Shown: positions 1 through 9,839, counted from the first letter of the stretch. The stretch: 64,000 bases of DNA from Chryseobacterium taiwanense (GCF_000813825.1 NZ_JWTA01000007.1:1-64000), one strand, 5' to 3'. Numbers and translations are program-made. Notes: generated by a model not told the origin, from the letters alone.

Positions 1-41
1 TTTCCTATTAGGCCAAGGATATTATCGTAAACATTACTCAT
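1..41 (-). CDS. Partial 5' end of a probable PLP-dependent cysteine synthase
   Basis: Only the first 13 codons are inside the window, reading MSNVYDNILGLIG from an ATG at 41-39. The string YDNILGLIG resembles the start of O-acetylserine sulfhydrylase and cystathionine beta-synthase proteins, where ILxLIGNTP is the usual opening motif. The decisive NTP is outside the window, so the name is an inference from a very short match. It is divergent from the large membrane protein gene at 264. Confidence 0.4.
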   Translation of the reverse strand, partial: MSNVYDNILGLIG

Positions 42-263
42 TATTTGTTATTTTCAATAAAAATCTGACGGCAAAAATACAAAAAAATAAATAATTTCTA
101 AACTTTTGTTGGGTTTGAAAGTATTGATTAAATAAAAAAATATTATTATTTTGTAATTTCCAACGTTACAGACTTGACAAATACTGCGCCAAATCTTTAA
201 ATTTTGTTAAAATCCCTATAGAATGATCTAAAAACGCTATTTTCGCATAATTGATTTTATACT

Positions 264-3200
264 ATGAAAAACTGGACTTTTAGGCAATGGAACACCCTTC
301 TCGGATGGGTGATTTTTGTCATTGCATTTTTCACTTACCTTTCGACCATAGAGCCCAATTTTAGTTTTTGGGATTGTGGGGAATATATTTCTTCGGCAGT
401 AAAGCTGGAAGTTACGCACGCACCGGGAGCAGCATTGTTCCAGATTGTGGGAGCGGTAGCAGCTATTTTTGCTTTTGGAAATGGTGAGAATTATTCAATT
501 GTTATTAATGGGATGTCTGCATTATTCAGCGCATTTACAATTTTGTTTTTGTTCTGGACGATCACACATTTTTTAAGAAGACTTCTGAACAAAGATTTTG
601 AAGAAGTAACCAAACATCAGGAAATATCTATCCTTTTTGCTGGGATGATCGGTGCTTTATGTTTTACTTTCTCAGATACGTTCTGGTTTTCTGCAGTAGA
701 AGGAGAAGTATATTCTATGGCTTCCATGTTTATTGCTTTATTAGTTTGGTTGATTACTAAATGGGAAAATGAATATAAAGATGCTTCCAGCGAAAGATGG
801 ATCATCCTTATTTTCTTCATCCTTGGTCTTTCTGTTGGGGTGCACATGATGTGTATGTTGGCAATTCCGGCAGTGTGTTTAGTATATTATGCAAGAAATT
901 ATCAGTTCACTTGGAAGAACTTTATTTGGGCAAACTTAATCACTTTGGGGATTTTAATTATTGTTTTTAAAATCATTTTCCCATTGATCATGACGATGTT
1001 CGGAAAGCTTGAAATTTTCTTTGTAAATGGGTTAGGACTACCTTTCCACTCAGGAACGATCGTAGCATTTATCTTAATGGTTGCGATTTGCTACTTCCTG
1101 ATCAAGTATGCAAGAAAATCAAAAAAGAATGTATTTCAGACGATTTCATTATCTATCGTGTATATGATTATTGGTTTCTCTTGTTGGATGGTAATTCCGA
1201 TCAGAGCGAATGCAAATCCGCCGATGAACCTTAACGATCCTGATACGGCAATTGGTATGTTGGACTATTACAACAGAGAGCAGTACGGTGATTGGCCTAC
1301 ATTTTACGGACAAAACTATACAGCGTTCTTAGATGCAAAAGGAATCGAGAAAAATGAAGATGGAAGTTTTAAAACGGTTAAAACGGGTGATATTTACGAA
1401 AAAGACGAAAAGACTGGTACGTATAGAAAAACGGGAGACCGATTTAATTATGTTTTCAACAAATCTCATGTAAGCTTAATGCCGAGAATGTTTAGTGAAG
1501 ATAAGCAGGTGATGTCTAATTATATTTCTATGTATGGAGCACCAGACTTTACTTTCAATTATGACAACGAAGATATTGCAGACAGTCCTCAGGCAAAACA
1601 GATTTTTGAAGAATTAAGAGGGAAATATGAAGATGGATCAATCACTGCATCAGATTATTTGAAAGTAAAACCTTATGATTTGATCAATGTGCAGAAGCCT
1701 TCTCTTGCTCAGAATATGGATTACTTTATCACATTCCAAAACGGATATTACTTTGGTAGATATTTATTCTGGAATTTTGTAGGAAGACAAAATGATTTAG
1801 AAGGAAGCAGCGAAAATACAAGAGGAAACTGGATTTCCGGTATTCCTTTTATCGACGATGCAATGTGGGGAAATCAGGAAGCAATGCCTGCGAAGTTTAA
1901 AAATGAAAGTACAGTTAAGTTTTTCTTTTTACCATTAATTTTAGGTCTAATTGGATTCTTCTTCCAATTAAACAGAGACTTCGGTAGATTCTATGCTTTG
2001 TTATCTTTATTTATTTTAACAAGTGTTGGAATTATTTTCTATACGGGAGTAAAACCATTTGAGCCAAGAGAAAGAGATTATGCAATGGTAGGTTCGTTCT
2101 ATGCATTTGCCATCTGGATCGGATTAGGAGCAGGAGCTATTCTTTGGTTCTTACAGTCTAAAGTAAAATCTAACGTAGCAAATATTATAGCAGGTGTCGT
2201 TTTATTAGGTGTTCCTTTTATGATGGGCTTCCAGAATTATAACGTTCACAACAGACACAACAGATACACTTCTTACGACTACGGATATTCTATTTTAAGA
2301 TCTTTACCTAAGAACGATATTTTATTCGTGTATGGAGATAATGATACTTATCCGGTATGGGCAATTCAGGAAACGGAAAGATTCCGTGATGATGTGAAAG
2401 TGGTAAACTTTACATTAGCATCCACTCCTTGGAATTTAGATCAGGTGAAGAGAAGAACATACAATGCAGCAGGAATTCCTGGTATTCTTACACACGATGA
2501 TTACAGAGACGGAGTAAATGATCAGATCTATCTGATGAAAAAAGAAGATTGGGAAGGAGTTTTCTCAATGTTAAAAGAACAAGGCGCTCCGGAAACGGAA
2601 TTCCAATCATTCAGAAAATATCTTACTCAGGATTCTATAACACTGAAAGAAGCGCTTAATTTCATCAAAATGAAATCGCCTGAGAAAGATGAGTTGTTGA
2701 AAATGTATTTTGGAGAAGAGAAATATGAAAAATATAATATTCTTCCGGTAACGAAATTCATTTTACCTGTAAATAAAGAGAATGCTGTAAAAGCAGGAAT
2801 TATTAACGCAGCTGATCTTCCCAATGTAGCGAATCAAATTATGATTGATTATAAAGCAAATACATTATACAAGAGCAATCTGATGATGCTTGACCTTCTT
2901 GCAAACTTTGACTGGAAAAGACCAGTAAGTTTCTCTTCAGGAGGTATCTATGACAGTGAGAATATTTTCTATCTTGATGAATATCTTCAGTTTGATGGAT
3001 TTAGCTATAGATTGGTTCCAATTCATACGCCTCCAACTTCAGACGGAGATTTAGGAAGAGTAGATGCAAATTCACTTTATAATGTAGTTAAAAACTACAG
3101 ATGGGGTAACTTCAAAAATCTAAATACTCATTTCGATGAAACGGCTACTTCAAATATTATCAGCTATAGAAGTTCAGCAAGTAGAGCAGCAGCAGCATTG

Positions 3201-3749
3201 GCATTAAGCGGTCAAAAAGCAAAAGCATTAGAATTATTGGATCTTGCTTCACAAGAAATTCCAGCAGAAAAATTCAATGACCCTCGTTCATTAAGTTCTA
3301 TGGTATACGGATATATTGTTTCCGGACAAGAGCAAAAAGGATTGAAATTAGCTGAAGTACTTAAAAAAGGAATCTTTGAAGAATACGAATATTATATGAA
3401 GTTAAATTCTAAAGATCAAAGATTAGTAGGAAGAGAGATGAGAAGTAAGCCAATGGAATACTCTTTAGTTGTTTCTGCGGTTACTGATGGATATAGAAAG
3501 ACAGGACAAAAAGATAAAGCGTACAATTATCTTGTAAAATCGATAGAGCCAATCGATGGAAAGTTCAACAGATTCATTGAAAATCTTAAGGAGATTGGGA
3601 AAGAAAAAGCAATGCAGGAATCTGAAAAAGTACAAAAGATAACACCATTCTATCAGTACTTATTTGATGTGATGGAACCGTTTGATTCTACTTACTCTAA
3701 AGAAAAAGAAGAACAAATTACCAACGCGATTATAAAAGCAACACAGTAA
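264..3749 (+). CDS. DUF2723 family large membrane protein (GT-C glycosyltransferase-like)
   Basis: A 1161-residue protein whose first 600 residues form many membrane helices, followed by a soluble C-terminal half. The N-terminal motif FWDCGEYISSAVKLEVTHAP, around residues 36-55, is the hallmark of DUF2723. That family is related to GT-C enzymes that transfer sugars from polyprenyl phosphates on the outer face of the inner membrane. An acidic residue in this first loop usually acts in catalysis. The region around residues 960-1161 looks helical and repeat-like (ALALSGQKAKALELLDLA), suggesting TPR-type packing. The acceptor is unknown; protein O-glycosylation, known in Bacteroidetes, is a reasonable guess. 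A UUCG-loop terminator follows directly, so the gene is probably transcribed alone. Confidence 0.85.
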   Translation: MKNWTFRQWNTLLGWVIFVIAFFTYLSTIEPNFSFWDCGEYISSAVKLEVTHAPGAALFQIVGAVAAIFAFGNGENYSIVINGMSALFSAFTILFLFWTITHFLRRLLNKDFEEVTKHQEISILFAGMIGALCFTFSDTFWFSAVEGEVYSMASMFIALLVWLITKWENEYKDASSERWIILIFFILGLSVGVHMMCMLAIPAVCLVYYARNYQFTWKNFIWANLITLGILIIVFKIIFPLIMTMFGKLEIFFVNGLGLPFHSGTIVAFILMVAICYFLIKYARKSKKNVFQTISLSIVYMIIGFSCWMVIPIRANANPPMNLNDPDTAIGMLDYYNREQYGDWPTFYGQNYTAFLDAKGIEKNEDGSFKTVKTGDIYEKDEKTGTYRKTGDRFNYVFNKSHVSLMPRMFSEDKQVMSNYISMYGAPDFTFNYDNEDIADSPQAKQIFEELRGKYEDGSITASDYLKVKPYDLINVQKPSLAQNMDYFITFQNGYYFGRYLFWNFVGRQNDLEGSSENTRGNWISGIPFIDDAMWGNQEAMPAKFKNESTVKFFFLPLILGLIGFFFQLNRDFGRFYALLSLFILTSVGIIFYTGVKPFEPRERDYAMVGSFYAFAIWIGLGAGAILWFLQSKVKSNVANIIAGVVLLGVPFMMGFQNYNVHNRHNRYTSYDYGYSILRSLPKNDILFVYGDNDTYPVWAIQETERFRDDVKVVNFTLASTPWNLDQVKRRTYNAAGIPGILTHDDYRDGVNDQIYLMKKEDWEGVFSMLKEQGAPETEFQSFRKYLTQDSITLKEALNFIKMKSPEKDELLKMYFGEEKYEKYNILPVTKFILPVNKENAVKAGIINAADLPNVANQIMIDYKANTLYKSNLMMLDLLANFDWKRPVSFSSGGIYDSENIFYLDEYLQFDGFSYRLVPIHTPPTSDGDLGRVDANSLYNVVKNYRWGNFKNLNTHFDETATSNIISYRSSASRAAAALALSGQKAKALELLDLASQEIPAEKFNDPRSLSSMVYGYIVSGQEQKGLKLAEVLKKGIFEEYEYYMKLNSKDQRLVGREMRSKPMEYSLVVSAVTDGYRKTGQKDKAYNYLVKSIEPIDGKFNRFIENLKEIGKEKAMQESEKVQKITPFYQYLFDVMEPFDSTYSKEKEEQITNAIIKATQ

Positions 3750-3760
3750 ATATTTTTAAA

Positions 3761-3785
3761 ACGGAACTTCGGTTCCGTTTTTTTA
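3761..3785 (+). terminator. Rho-independent terminator after the DUF2723 gene
   Basis: Seven-base stem acggaac/gttccgt closed by a TTCG tetraloop and followed by a run of eight T residues (with the stem's last T). It lies 11 bases past the stop codon. Confidence 0.9.
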
Positions 3786-3787
3786 TT

Positions 3788-3820
3788 TGTTGATATTCAG
3801 AAATTTTAAAATTATATTTG
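3788..3820 (+). promoter_or_regulatory. Bacteroidetes-type promoter for the GT-C-like gene
   Basis: TATATTTG at 3813-3820 matches the -7 consensus TAnnTTTG. A TTG at 3790-3792 lies 20 bases upstream, as expected for the -33 element. The start codon is 19 bases downstream at 3840. Confidence 0.6.
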
Positions 3821-3839
3821 TCTCACTTAAAAATACAGA

Positions 3840-5333
3840 ATGGCTGAATCTCAAAATAAAAACCTTCCCGTTTATGCAGTTTTCTTTGCAATTATTGTAA
3901 AACTTTACTTTTTGCTTACCCATCATATTCAGGAAGATGCTTTTATTACTTGGAGAGTAGCGCAGAACCTTATGGATTATGGAGTCATAGGTTTCAACGG
4001 TGCTACTAAAATTTCAGCTTCTACAACCCATTTGTATGTTTTTGTTTCCTATTTCTTTAACCTTATTTTCGGGAAAGAAAATTTTATAGAACCGTTATTG
4101 ATTTTCAATACGGTACTGTTTAGTATCGGAAGTTTGTTCCTTTCCCATTTACTTTTAAAAAATCCTTGGCATAAAGCAATTTTCATATTTCTTTTTGGTA
4201 TTCTTCCACCTTCCATAAAGATTTCTATTTTAGGAATGGAGTATGGAATTCTGTTCTTTTTAGAAATGGCTTTGCTGTATTATGGCTTTAAAAAAGAGAA
4301 AAGATGGGCTTTGCTTATTTTACCGGTTTTCATTTTATTTACAAGAATAGATTCCGTTATTTTTTTAGGAATTGTTTTCCTTGTAGATACTTTTTGGAAC
4401 CGGAAAATAAAATGGAGCTATGTGTTAGGAGGAATTTTAGGAGTTGGTGTAGCATTGGCCTTTAACTGGTTTTATTTTGGAGAATTCATCAACAATACAA
4501 TCGTTGCCAAGAAACTACGATATGACAATAACTTTACTTTACAGCAAAATTGGGATTATTTCAGACTGAACTATGGTAATTTTTGGGGAATGCTCAAATT
4601 ACCCGGAGATTTTAACCCTTTTACTATTCTTGTAGCTGTTTTTGAGATGGTATGTTTTATCTTTATCATAAGACAGAAAGAACAAACACAACGAAATAAA
4701 TTTTTGTGGATGATCTTCATTTTTGCCTGGACAAAGCAGATTATTTTTCTTTCACAGAAAAGCCTTTTCGATTGGTATTATTGGGTGCCGCAGATTTTGC
4801 TTTTTGTTCCGGTTCTTATATTTGTGTTGGAGCAGAAGGAAAAAAGAAATCTTTGGCTGAGCGCTCTCATTGTTTTCTATATTCTTCCTATGTTGGCTTT
4901 TCAGACTGTACATTCCATAGCGACAGGAAACGGAGAATGGAATTACAGAAGATCAATCGGGCTTTATCTGGATTTGTATGAAAAAGATAAAAAACAATGG
5001 ATTTTACTTGAACCGGCTGGTTATGTCCCGTATTTCTCAGGATTAAAAACGATTGATGAAGTAGGGTTGGTTGACAAGCAGATTCAGGAAGAAATTAAAA
5101 AAGATAAAACCAATTATTGGATGAATACCGTAAAGAAAAGAGAACCTAAATATCTACTTTCTTATAAGGATCTGTTTAGCGGAAAAGATGCTGAATATTA
5201 TAAATCACATTATAAACTTTTAAAAGAATTTCGTATCAAAGACCATTTGAGCAGTCAGAATAAAATCCTTGAAAAAATTTACCATTTAAAGCCTTCCGGA
5301 ACTGACTATAATTTATACGAAAAGATTAAATAA
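3840..5333 (+). CDS. Polytopic membrane protein, GT-C glycosyltransferase-like
   Basis: A 497-residue protein with roughly ten or more hydrophobic segments. After the first helix comes EDAFITWRVAQNLMDYG (about residues 33-49), resembling the acidic first periplasmic loop (DDAFI...N) of GT-C sugar transferases. The C-terminal 100 residues are soluble and Lys-rich. This layout fits a lipid-linked-sugar-dependent glycosyltransferase of the inner membrane; no sugar or acceptor can be read from the sequence. The upstream neighbour is another GT-C-like protein, separated by a terminator, so the two may share a pathway but not a transcript. The gene has its own TAnnTTTG promoter and lies 33 bases ahead of the DUF1697 gene, with which it could be co-transcribed. 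Confidence 0.65.
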   Translation: MAESQNKNLPVYAVFFAIIVKLYFLLTHHIQEDAFITWRVAQNLMDYGVIGFNGATKISASTTHLYVFVSYFFNLIFGKENFIEPLLIFNTVLFSIGSLFLSHLLLKNPWHKAIFIFLFGILPPSIKISILGMEYGILFFLEMALLYYGFKKEKRWALLILPVFILFTRIDSVIFLGIVFLVDTFWNRKIKWSYVLGGILGVGVALAFNWFYFGEFINNTIVAKKLRYDNNFTLQQNWDYFRLNYGNFWGMLKLPGDFNPFTILVAVFEMVCFIFIIRQKEQTQRNKFLWMIFIFAWTKQIIFLSQKSLFDWYYWVPQILLFVPVLIFVLEQKEKRNLWLSALIVFYILPMLAFQTVHSIATGNGEWNYRRSIGLYLDLYEKDKKQWILLEPAGYVPYFSGLKTIDEVGLVDKQIQEEIKKDKTNYWMNTVKKREPKYLLSYKDLFSGKDAEYYKSHYKLLKEFRIKDHLSSQNKILEKIYHLKPSGTDYNLYEKIK

Positions 5334-5366
5334 TTAACGACAAAGATTTTAACGAATTTAAAAACT

Positions 5367-5891
5367 ATGAAATACTGTGCTTTTCTCCGCGGAGTCAATG
5401 TGAAAGGAACCAATATGAAAATGGTAGACGTTTGTCAGGTGTTCAAAAATGCCGGAATGAATGACGTGATTTCTATTTTGGCTTCCGGAAATATTGTCTT
5501 TTCATCCGATAAAAAAGCTGAAGAGTTAAAAGAAATTCTTGAAAAGGCAATGTCTGAACATTTCTCTTATGATGCTTTTTTATTCGTTAAATCTCAGGAA
5601 GAAGTAGAACAATTTTGGAGTGGAAACCCTTTTGAAAAAAATGATGATCTTCATTCCTATACTTTTGTTGGAAATGATGGTGTTGAAAAAGTGTTAATGC
5701 AGGAATTTGAAAATGCTTCAAAAACCGATAATGAAGAGGCTAAAATCGTGAACGATATCTTCTACTGGCAAGTTCCAAAAGGAAATACATTAGATTCTAC
5801 TTTTGGAAAAATTCTAGGTAAGAAAAGCCTGAAAGACCAGTTTACCAGCAGAAACATTAATACTTTTGAAAAGATTTTAAAGAAATTTTAA
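5367..5891 (+). CDS. DUF1697 family protein
   Basis: A 174-residue cytoplasmic protein opening with MKYCAFLRGVNVKGTNMKM. The LRGVNVGG-like motif followed by LxxxGxxxVxxxxxSGNIVF is diagnostic of DUF1697. The C-terminal FTSRNINTFEKILK matches the family's usual TxRNxxTxxKL ending, so the gene is full length. The family has no firmly assigned biochemical role. It follows the GT-C-like gene by 33 bases and is followed by an inverted repeat. Confidence 0.85.
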   Translation: MKYCAFLRGVNVKGTNMKMVDVCQVFKNAGMNDVISILASGNIVFSSDKKAEELKEILEKAMSEHFSYDAFLFVKSQEEVEQFWSGNPFEKNDDLHSYTFVGNDGVEKVLMQEFENASKTDNEEAKIVNDIFYWQVPKGNTLDSTFGKILGKKSLKDQFTSRNINTFEKILKKF

Positions 5892-5917
5892 ATTTTTCTT
5901 GAGTTTAGTGAAAAATA

Positions 5918-6014
5918 GATGCTTCGACAGGCTCAGCATGACATGGTTATAAAATAATGTTAAGTTAAAAAGCAGATAGTATTCGACTGTCATGCTGAGC
6001 GAAGTCGAAGCATC
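5918..6014. repeat. Palindromic intergenic element (GATGCTTCGAC...GTCATGCTGAGC type)
   Basis: Left arm 5918-5943 and right arm 5988-6014 are near-perfect inverted copies of a 26-27 base unit reading gatgcttcgac-n-gctcagcatgaca. They differ only around the centre of the unit (a/tt and g/c changes), and 44 bases separate the arms. I recall this unit as an interspersed element in many Bacteroidetes chromosomes, which would make it a REP-like palindrome. It fills most of the spacer between the DUF1697 gene and kdsA and could also act as a transcriptional punctuation mark. Confidence 0.8.
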
Positions 6015-6159
6015 CGTCTATATAAAAACTAAAAATCAGAAAAATTTAGAAATCCAAAAGATGAAAGCTATTGTAGCCATAGTCTGTTAAAGCCCTCAAA
6101 TAATTTCCGATTCTGAAACTTTCTCAGTATTTTTACTGAACTTTTTAATAAAAAATAAA

Positions 6160-6969
6160 ATGATTCAGTATTTAGATAATATTCATCACAAAGATTCAAA
6201 AAACTTTTTCCTTATTGCCGGTCCATGTATTATTGAAGGCGAAGATATGGCGCTTAGAATTGCCGAAAAAGTAGTAGAATTAACTAATAAATATAATATT
6301 CCATACATTTTTAAAGGAAGTTTCAAAAAGGCCAACAGAAGTAGAGTAGACTCTTTTACGACGATTGGTGAAGAAAAATCATTGGAAATCCTTAAAAAAG
6401 TTGGAGAAACTTTTAATATTCCAACAACGACCGATATTCACGAGAACGAACACGCAGCTTTGGCAGCTCAATATGTTGATGTTCTGCAAATTCCTGCTTT
6501 TTTAGTACGTCAGACAGACCTTTTGGTGGCTGCAGCAAAAACAGGAAAATGTGTGAGTCTGAAAAAAGGACAATTCCTTTCTCCGGAATCTATGAAATTT
6601 GCTGTTCAGAAAGTTACCGATTCAGACAACCCAAGAGTAGCGATTATTGAAAGAGGAAATTCTTTCGGATATACAGATTTGATCGTGGATTACAGAGGAA
6701 TTCCTACCATGAGAGAATATGCTCCGGTTATTTTAGATGTTACCCATTCTTTACAACAACCAAATCAAAGCTCTGGAGTTACAGGAGGTAGACCAGAACT
6801 TATTGAAACCGTTGCAAAAGCAGGAATCGCTGTAGGAGCAGACGGAATTTTCATAGAAACCCACCCAACTCCTGAAACTGCTTTATCTGATGGAGCGAAT
6901 ATGCTAAGACTTGATTTATTAGAAGACTTATTACAAAAATTGACAAGAGTAAGAGAAGCTATTTTATAA
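6160..6969 (+). CDS. kdsA: 3-deoxy-8-phosphooctulonate synthase (Kdo-8-P synthase)
   Basis: A 269-residue cytoplasmic enzyme that condenses phosphoenolpyruvate with arabinose 5-phosphate to Kdo 8-phosphate, the first committed step toward the Kdo of lipid A-core. Clear motifs include LIAGPCIIEGE (Cys23), FKGSFKKANRSR, TTTDIHE, VTHSLQQPNQSSGVTGGRPE and IETHPTPETALSDG. Cys23 in AGPC aligns with the metal-binding Cys of metal-dependent KdsA such as that of Aquifex; E. coli has Asn there, so this is probably the metal-dependent class. Length and both ends fit the family. The stop codon overlaps the next start by one base (TAATG), pointing to an operon with a secreted protein and a TonB-dependent receptor. 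Confidence 0.97.
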   Translation: MIQYLDNIHHKDSKNFFLIAGPCIIEGEDMALRIAEKVVELTNKYNIPYIFKGSFKKANRSRVDSFTTIGEEKSLEILKKVGETFNIPTTTDIHENEHAALAAQYVDVLQIPAFLVRQTDLLVAAAKTGKCVSLKKGQFLSPESMKFAVQKVTDSDNPRVAIIERGNSFGYTDLIVDYRGIPTMREYAPVILDVTHSLQQPNQSSGVTGGRPELIETVAKAGIAVGADGIFIETHPTPETALSDGANMLRLDLLEDLLQKLTRVREAIL

Positions 6970-7484
6970 TGAAGAAATTCTTATTACTCTTATCACTCTC
7001 TTTTTCTCTGTCTGTATATGCACAGAAAAGAGATTCTTTACAATTTTCTTTGCCTGAAAAATACAATCTTCATCTGGAAGAAAAGCAGGAAAATGACCAG
7101 ATGATATTGATGGAATATATTCCTAAAGGTCAGAATTGGGATAACTATGATATTATTGTCACAAAATTAGTCACTAAAAATATGGCATCGGTTCCATTGC
7201 AGACTTTTTTTGATAATCATAAAAAATTGAGTAAGACAAAAACAAAAAATTTAAGAATAAAAGAATTAGCTAGAAATAAAAAGGATGAACGCGAGTATAT
7301 TCTTTTTAGGATGGAAGCCGATTCTTATAAAGATTCCAAGACTACAGAGTCTCAGGTGTATTACTATACAAAAGGTGAGAATGATGTATTTATGTGCATT
7401 GTTGCCATAAAAGAAAAGAAATTGCCTGAGAAATTTGTGGAAGAGTGGTCAAAAGTTTTTCTGCAGAGTCAAATAATAAAATAA
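6969..7484 (+). CDS. Secreted protein of unknown function
   Basis: A 171-residue protein with a clear signal peptide (MKKFLLLLSLSFSLSVYAQ, cleavage likely after Ala18), so it is periplasmic or surface-exposed. The mature part is basic and has no motif I can assign. It starts on the last base of the kdsA stop codon and is translationally coupled to it. It ends 40 bases before the receptor gene. The context suggests envelope biogenesis, but nothing in the sequence gives a function. Confidence 0.75.
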   Translation: MKKFLLLLSLSFSLSVYAQKRDSLQFSLPEKYNLHLEEKQENDQMILMEYIPKGQNWDNYDIIVTKLVTKNMASVPLQTFFDNHKKLSKTKTKNLRIKELARNKKDEREYILFRMEADSYKDSKTTESQVYYYTKGENDVFMCIVAIKEKKLPEKFVEEWSKVFLQSQIIK

Positions 7485-7524
7485 AAGTTATAAATTAACC
7501 GTTTGAAATTTTAAAATATTTCGT

Positions 7525-9732
7525 TTGAAAAAACTAGTTTTACCATTGAGCCTTTTGGCGCCTCTGTTTGTATTTTCTCAGGTCAAAAAGAAAGATACTA
7601 CAACAACCAGAGTTACCTATATTGAAGAAGTCGTTTTCCAGAAACAAACAGGAAAAACAACCGACCTTTCCGCTGTGAAAATTTCAGCAAAAGATGCTCA
7701 GAATGTTGCGAGTATTTCAGGAGGTATTGAAGGAATCCTTAAAACATTACCTTCCGTAAACTCCAATACAGAGCTTTCTTCCCAATATATGGTTCGTGGT
7801 GGAAACTATGACGAAAACCTTATCTACATCAATGATATTGAAATTTACCGTCCTTTTTTGATCAGAAATTCTCAGCAGGAAGGGATGAGTATCATTAATC
7901 CGGATATGGTTTCTACGGTTAACTTTTCAGCCGGTGGTTTTGAAGCCAGATATGGAGATAAAATGTCTTCAGCTCTGAATATTTATTACAGAGAACCTAA
8001 GAAGTTCGAACTTTCAGGAGAAGCTAGCCTTATCGGAGGAAGATTGACAACTGGTTTAGCTTCAAAAAATAAAAAACTGACCGCTTTATTTTCAGGAAGG
8101 TACAGAAATACCAATTTGGTATTGAATACTTTAAATGAAGATACAGATTTCAACCCTACGTACTGGGATTTTCAGTCGTATATCAATTATCATGTCAGCG
8201 ATAAATTTTCACTTTCATTCATAGGGTACTATGCTAAGAATGACTATGAAATGGTGCCTAAAGCAAAAAGTGTAACTTTTGGAAGTCTTCAGCAGCCTAT
8301 TACCGTAAACATTGGATATGCGGGAAGAGAAGAGGACATGTATAAAAATATGATGGGAACATTCTCTATGAATTACAAACCATCAGATAAATGGAGATTT
8401 ACTTTAGACAGCTTTTCCTATCAGAACAGAGAAAAAGAATATTATACCATTCATTCTCAATACGAACTTCAGACTTTTGATCCATCAACGGGAGCACCTG
8501 TTGTGTCATATGACGTAGGAGGTCAGATTGAAAGTGCAAGAAATGATCTTTTTGTAAGAACGTACGGAACACAGTTCAAAGCAAGGTTTTCGCCTAATGT
8601 AAATTCCGATTTTGAAGTTGGAGTTAAATATGAAAAAGAAAACCTGAAAGATCTTACCAATGAATGGAAGTTGGTAGATTCTGCAGGATATAGTATTCCA
8701 AGACCTGCCAATATTCTTGATCCTAGACTTAATGAAGCAGATCTTGAATTGTTTTACAGTATATCAGGAAAAAACCATATTGAGCCGACAAGATTGTCTG
8801 CTTATGCACAATATTCTCAAAAATTCTATTGGGGAAGCAGCAAGGTATTTGTAAACGTAGGGGCAAGAGTGGCTAATTGGAGCTTTAATAAAGAAACCAT
8901 ATTCTCTCCGAGATTCCAGTTTGCTATAAAACCAGATTGGGATTCCGATATGTTATTTAAAGTGAATGGAGGTATTTATTATCAATCGCCTTTCTATAAA
9001 GAAATTAAAGATCTGGAAGGGAACTTCAACTCTGATATAAAATCTCAACGTTCAATACAGCTTATATTGGCAAATGATTACGAATTTGAGATGTATGACC
9101 GACCATTTAAGTTGAGTACTGAACTTTATTATAAAAAAATGGATAACCTTATCCCTTATTATATGGATAATGTCAGAATCCGTTACTCTGGTAAAAACAA
9201 TGCTTCGGGCTATGCCTATGGAATTGATACCAGACTATATGGAGAATTTGTTCCAGGAATAGATTCTTGGTTATCTGCGAGTTATGCAAGAGCGTATGAA
9301 AATATAGATGGAAGAGGAAATATTCCTAGACCTACAGATCAGAGACTTCGATTTGCGATGTTCTATCAGGATTATATGCCGAGATTTCCTTCAATGCGTG
9401 TAAACCTTACCTTGGTGTATGCAATGGGATTACCAAACGGAGCGCCCGTATTTACCGATCCATATCAGTATCAGAATACGTTACCTGCGTACAAAAGAGT
9501 GGATTTAGGGCTTTCTAAAGTATTTATCGATAGAAAAGATAATAAAAAAACGTACGGTTTCTGGAGCAATTTTGAAGAATTGACTTTAGGGGTTCAGGTT
9601 TTCAATGCCTTTAATATTAATAATACCGTTGCCAATCAGTGGATTACCGATTATAATTCCAACTTGATGTATCCGGTTCCGGTTCGTCTGACAGGACGTT
9701 TTTTCAATCTTAAATTAGAATTCAAATTATAA
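7525..9732 (+). CDS. TonB-dependent outer-membrane receptor
   Basis: A 735-residue protein with a signal peptide (MKKLVLPLSLLAPLFVFSQ) read from a TTG start, the only start that keeps the signal peptide intact. The plug domain spans about residues 45-160 and includes ILKTLPSVNS, YMVRGGNYDENLIYIND and FSAGGFEARYGDKMSS. The remaining 570 residues are aromatic-rich beta strands, ending in FNLKLEFKL as barrel proteins do. No carboxypeptidase-like domain precedes the plug, no SusD partner is next to it, and no TonB box is obvious. The substrate cannot be told from the sequence. It is the last gene of the kdsA transcript and is followed by a strong terminator. Confidence 0.9.
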   Translation: MKKLVLPLSLLAPLFVFSQVKKKDTTTTRVTYIEEVVFQKQTGKTTDLSAVKISAKDAQNVASISGGIEGILKTLPSVNSNTELSSQYMVRGGNYDENLIYINDIEIYRPFLIRNSQQEGMSIINPDMVSTVNFSAGGFEARYGDKMSSALNIYYREPKKFELSGEASLIGGRLTTGLASKNKKLTALFSGRYRNTNLVLNTLNEDTDFNPTYWDFQSYINYHVSDKFSLSFIGYYAKNDYEMVPKAKSVTFGSLQQPITVNIGYAGREEDMYKNMMGTFSMNYKPSDKWRFTLDSFSYQNREKEYYTIHSQYELQTFDPSTGAPVVSYDVGGQIESARNDLFVRTYGTQFKARFSPNVNSDFEVGVKYEKENLKDLTNEWKLVDSAGYSIPRPANILDPRLNEADLELFYSISGKNHIEPTRLSAYAQYSQKFYWGSSKVFVNVGARVANWSFNKETIFSPRFQFAIKPDWDSDMLFKVNGGIYYQSPFYKEIKDLEGNFNSDIKSQRSIQLILANDYEFEMYDRPFKLSTELYYKKMDNLIPYYMDNVRIRYSGKNNASGYAYGIDTRLYGEFVPGIDSWLSASYARAYENIDGRGNIPRPTDQRLRFAMFYQDYMPRFPSMRVNLTLVYAMGLPNGAPVFTDPYQYQNTLPAYKRVDLGLSKVFIDRKDNKKTYGFWSNFEELTLGVQVFNAFNINNTVANQWITDYNSNLMYPVPVRLTGRFFNLKLEFKL

Positions 9733-9736
9733 TATA

Positions 9737-9768
9737 AAAGCTTCTGAAAATATCAGAAGCTTTTTTCT
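9737..9768 (+). terminator. Terminator after the TonB-dependent receptor
   Basis: Eleven-base perfect stem aaagcttctga/tcagaagcttt with a five-base loop, followed by a T run. Confidence 0.9.
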
Positions 9769-9826
9769 TTCCCGAATTTTATAACAACAATACAAAATTC
9801 TATAACCTTCATATTAAAGATATTTT

Positions 9827-9834
9827 TAACTTTG
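9827..9834 (+). promoter_or_regulatory. -7 box TAACTTTG of the copper cluster
   Basis: A consensus TAnnTTTG ends six bases before the ATG at 9840. Transcription would begin at or next to the start codon, so the mRNA is probably leaderless or nearly so. Confidence 0.55.
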
Positions 9835-9839
9835 CCTCA

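Noticed and set aside
6061..6090. Nine-codon mini-frame MKAIVAIVC before kdsA as a leader peptide
   Set aside because: There is no attenuator-like structure or codon run to support regulation; such short frames are expected by chance.
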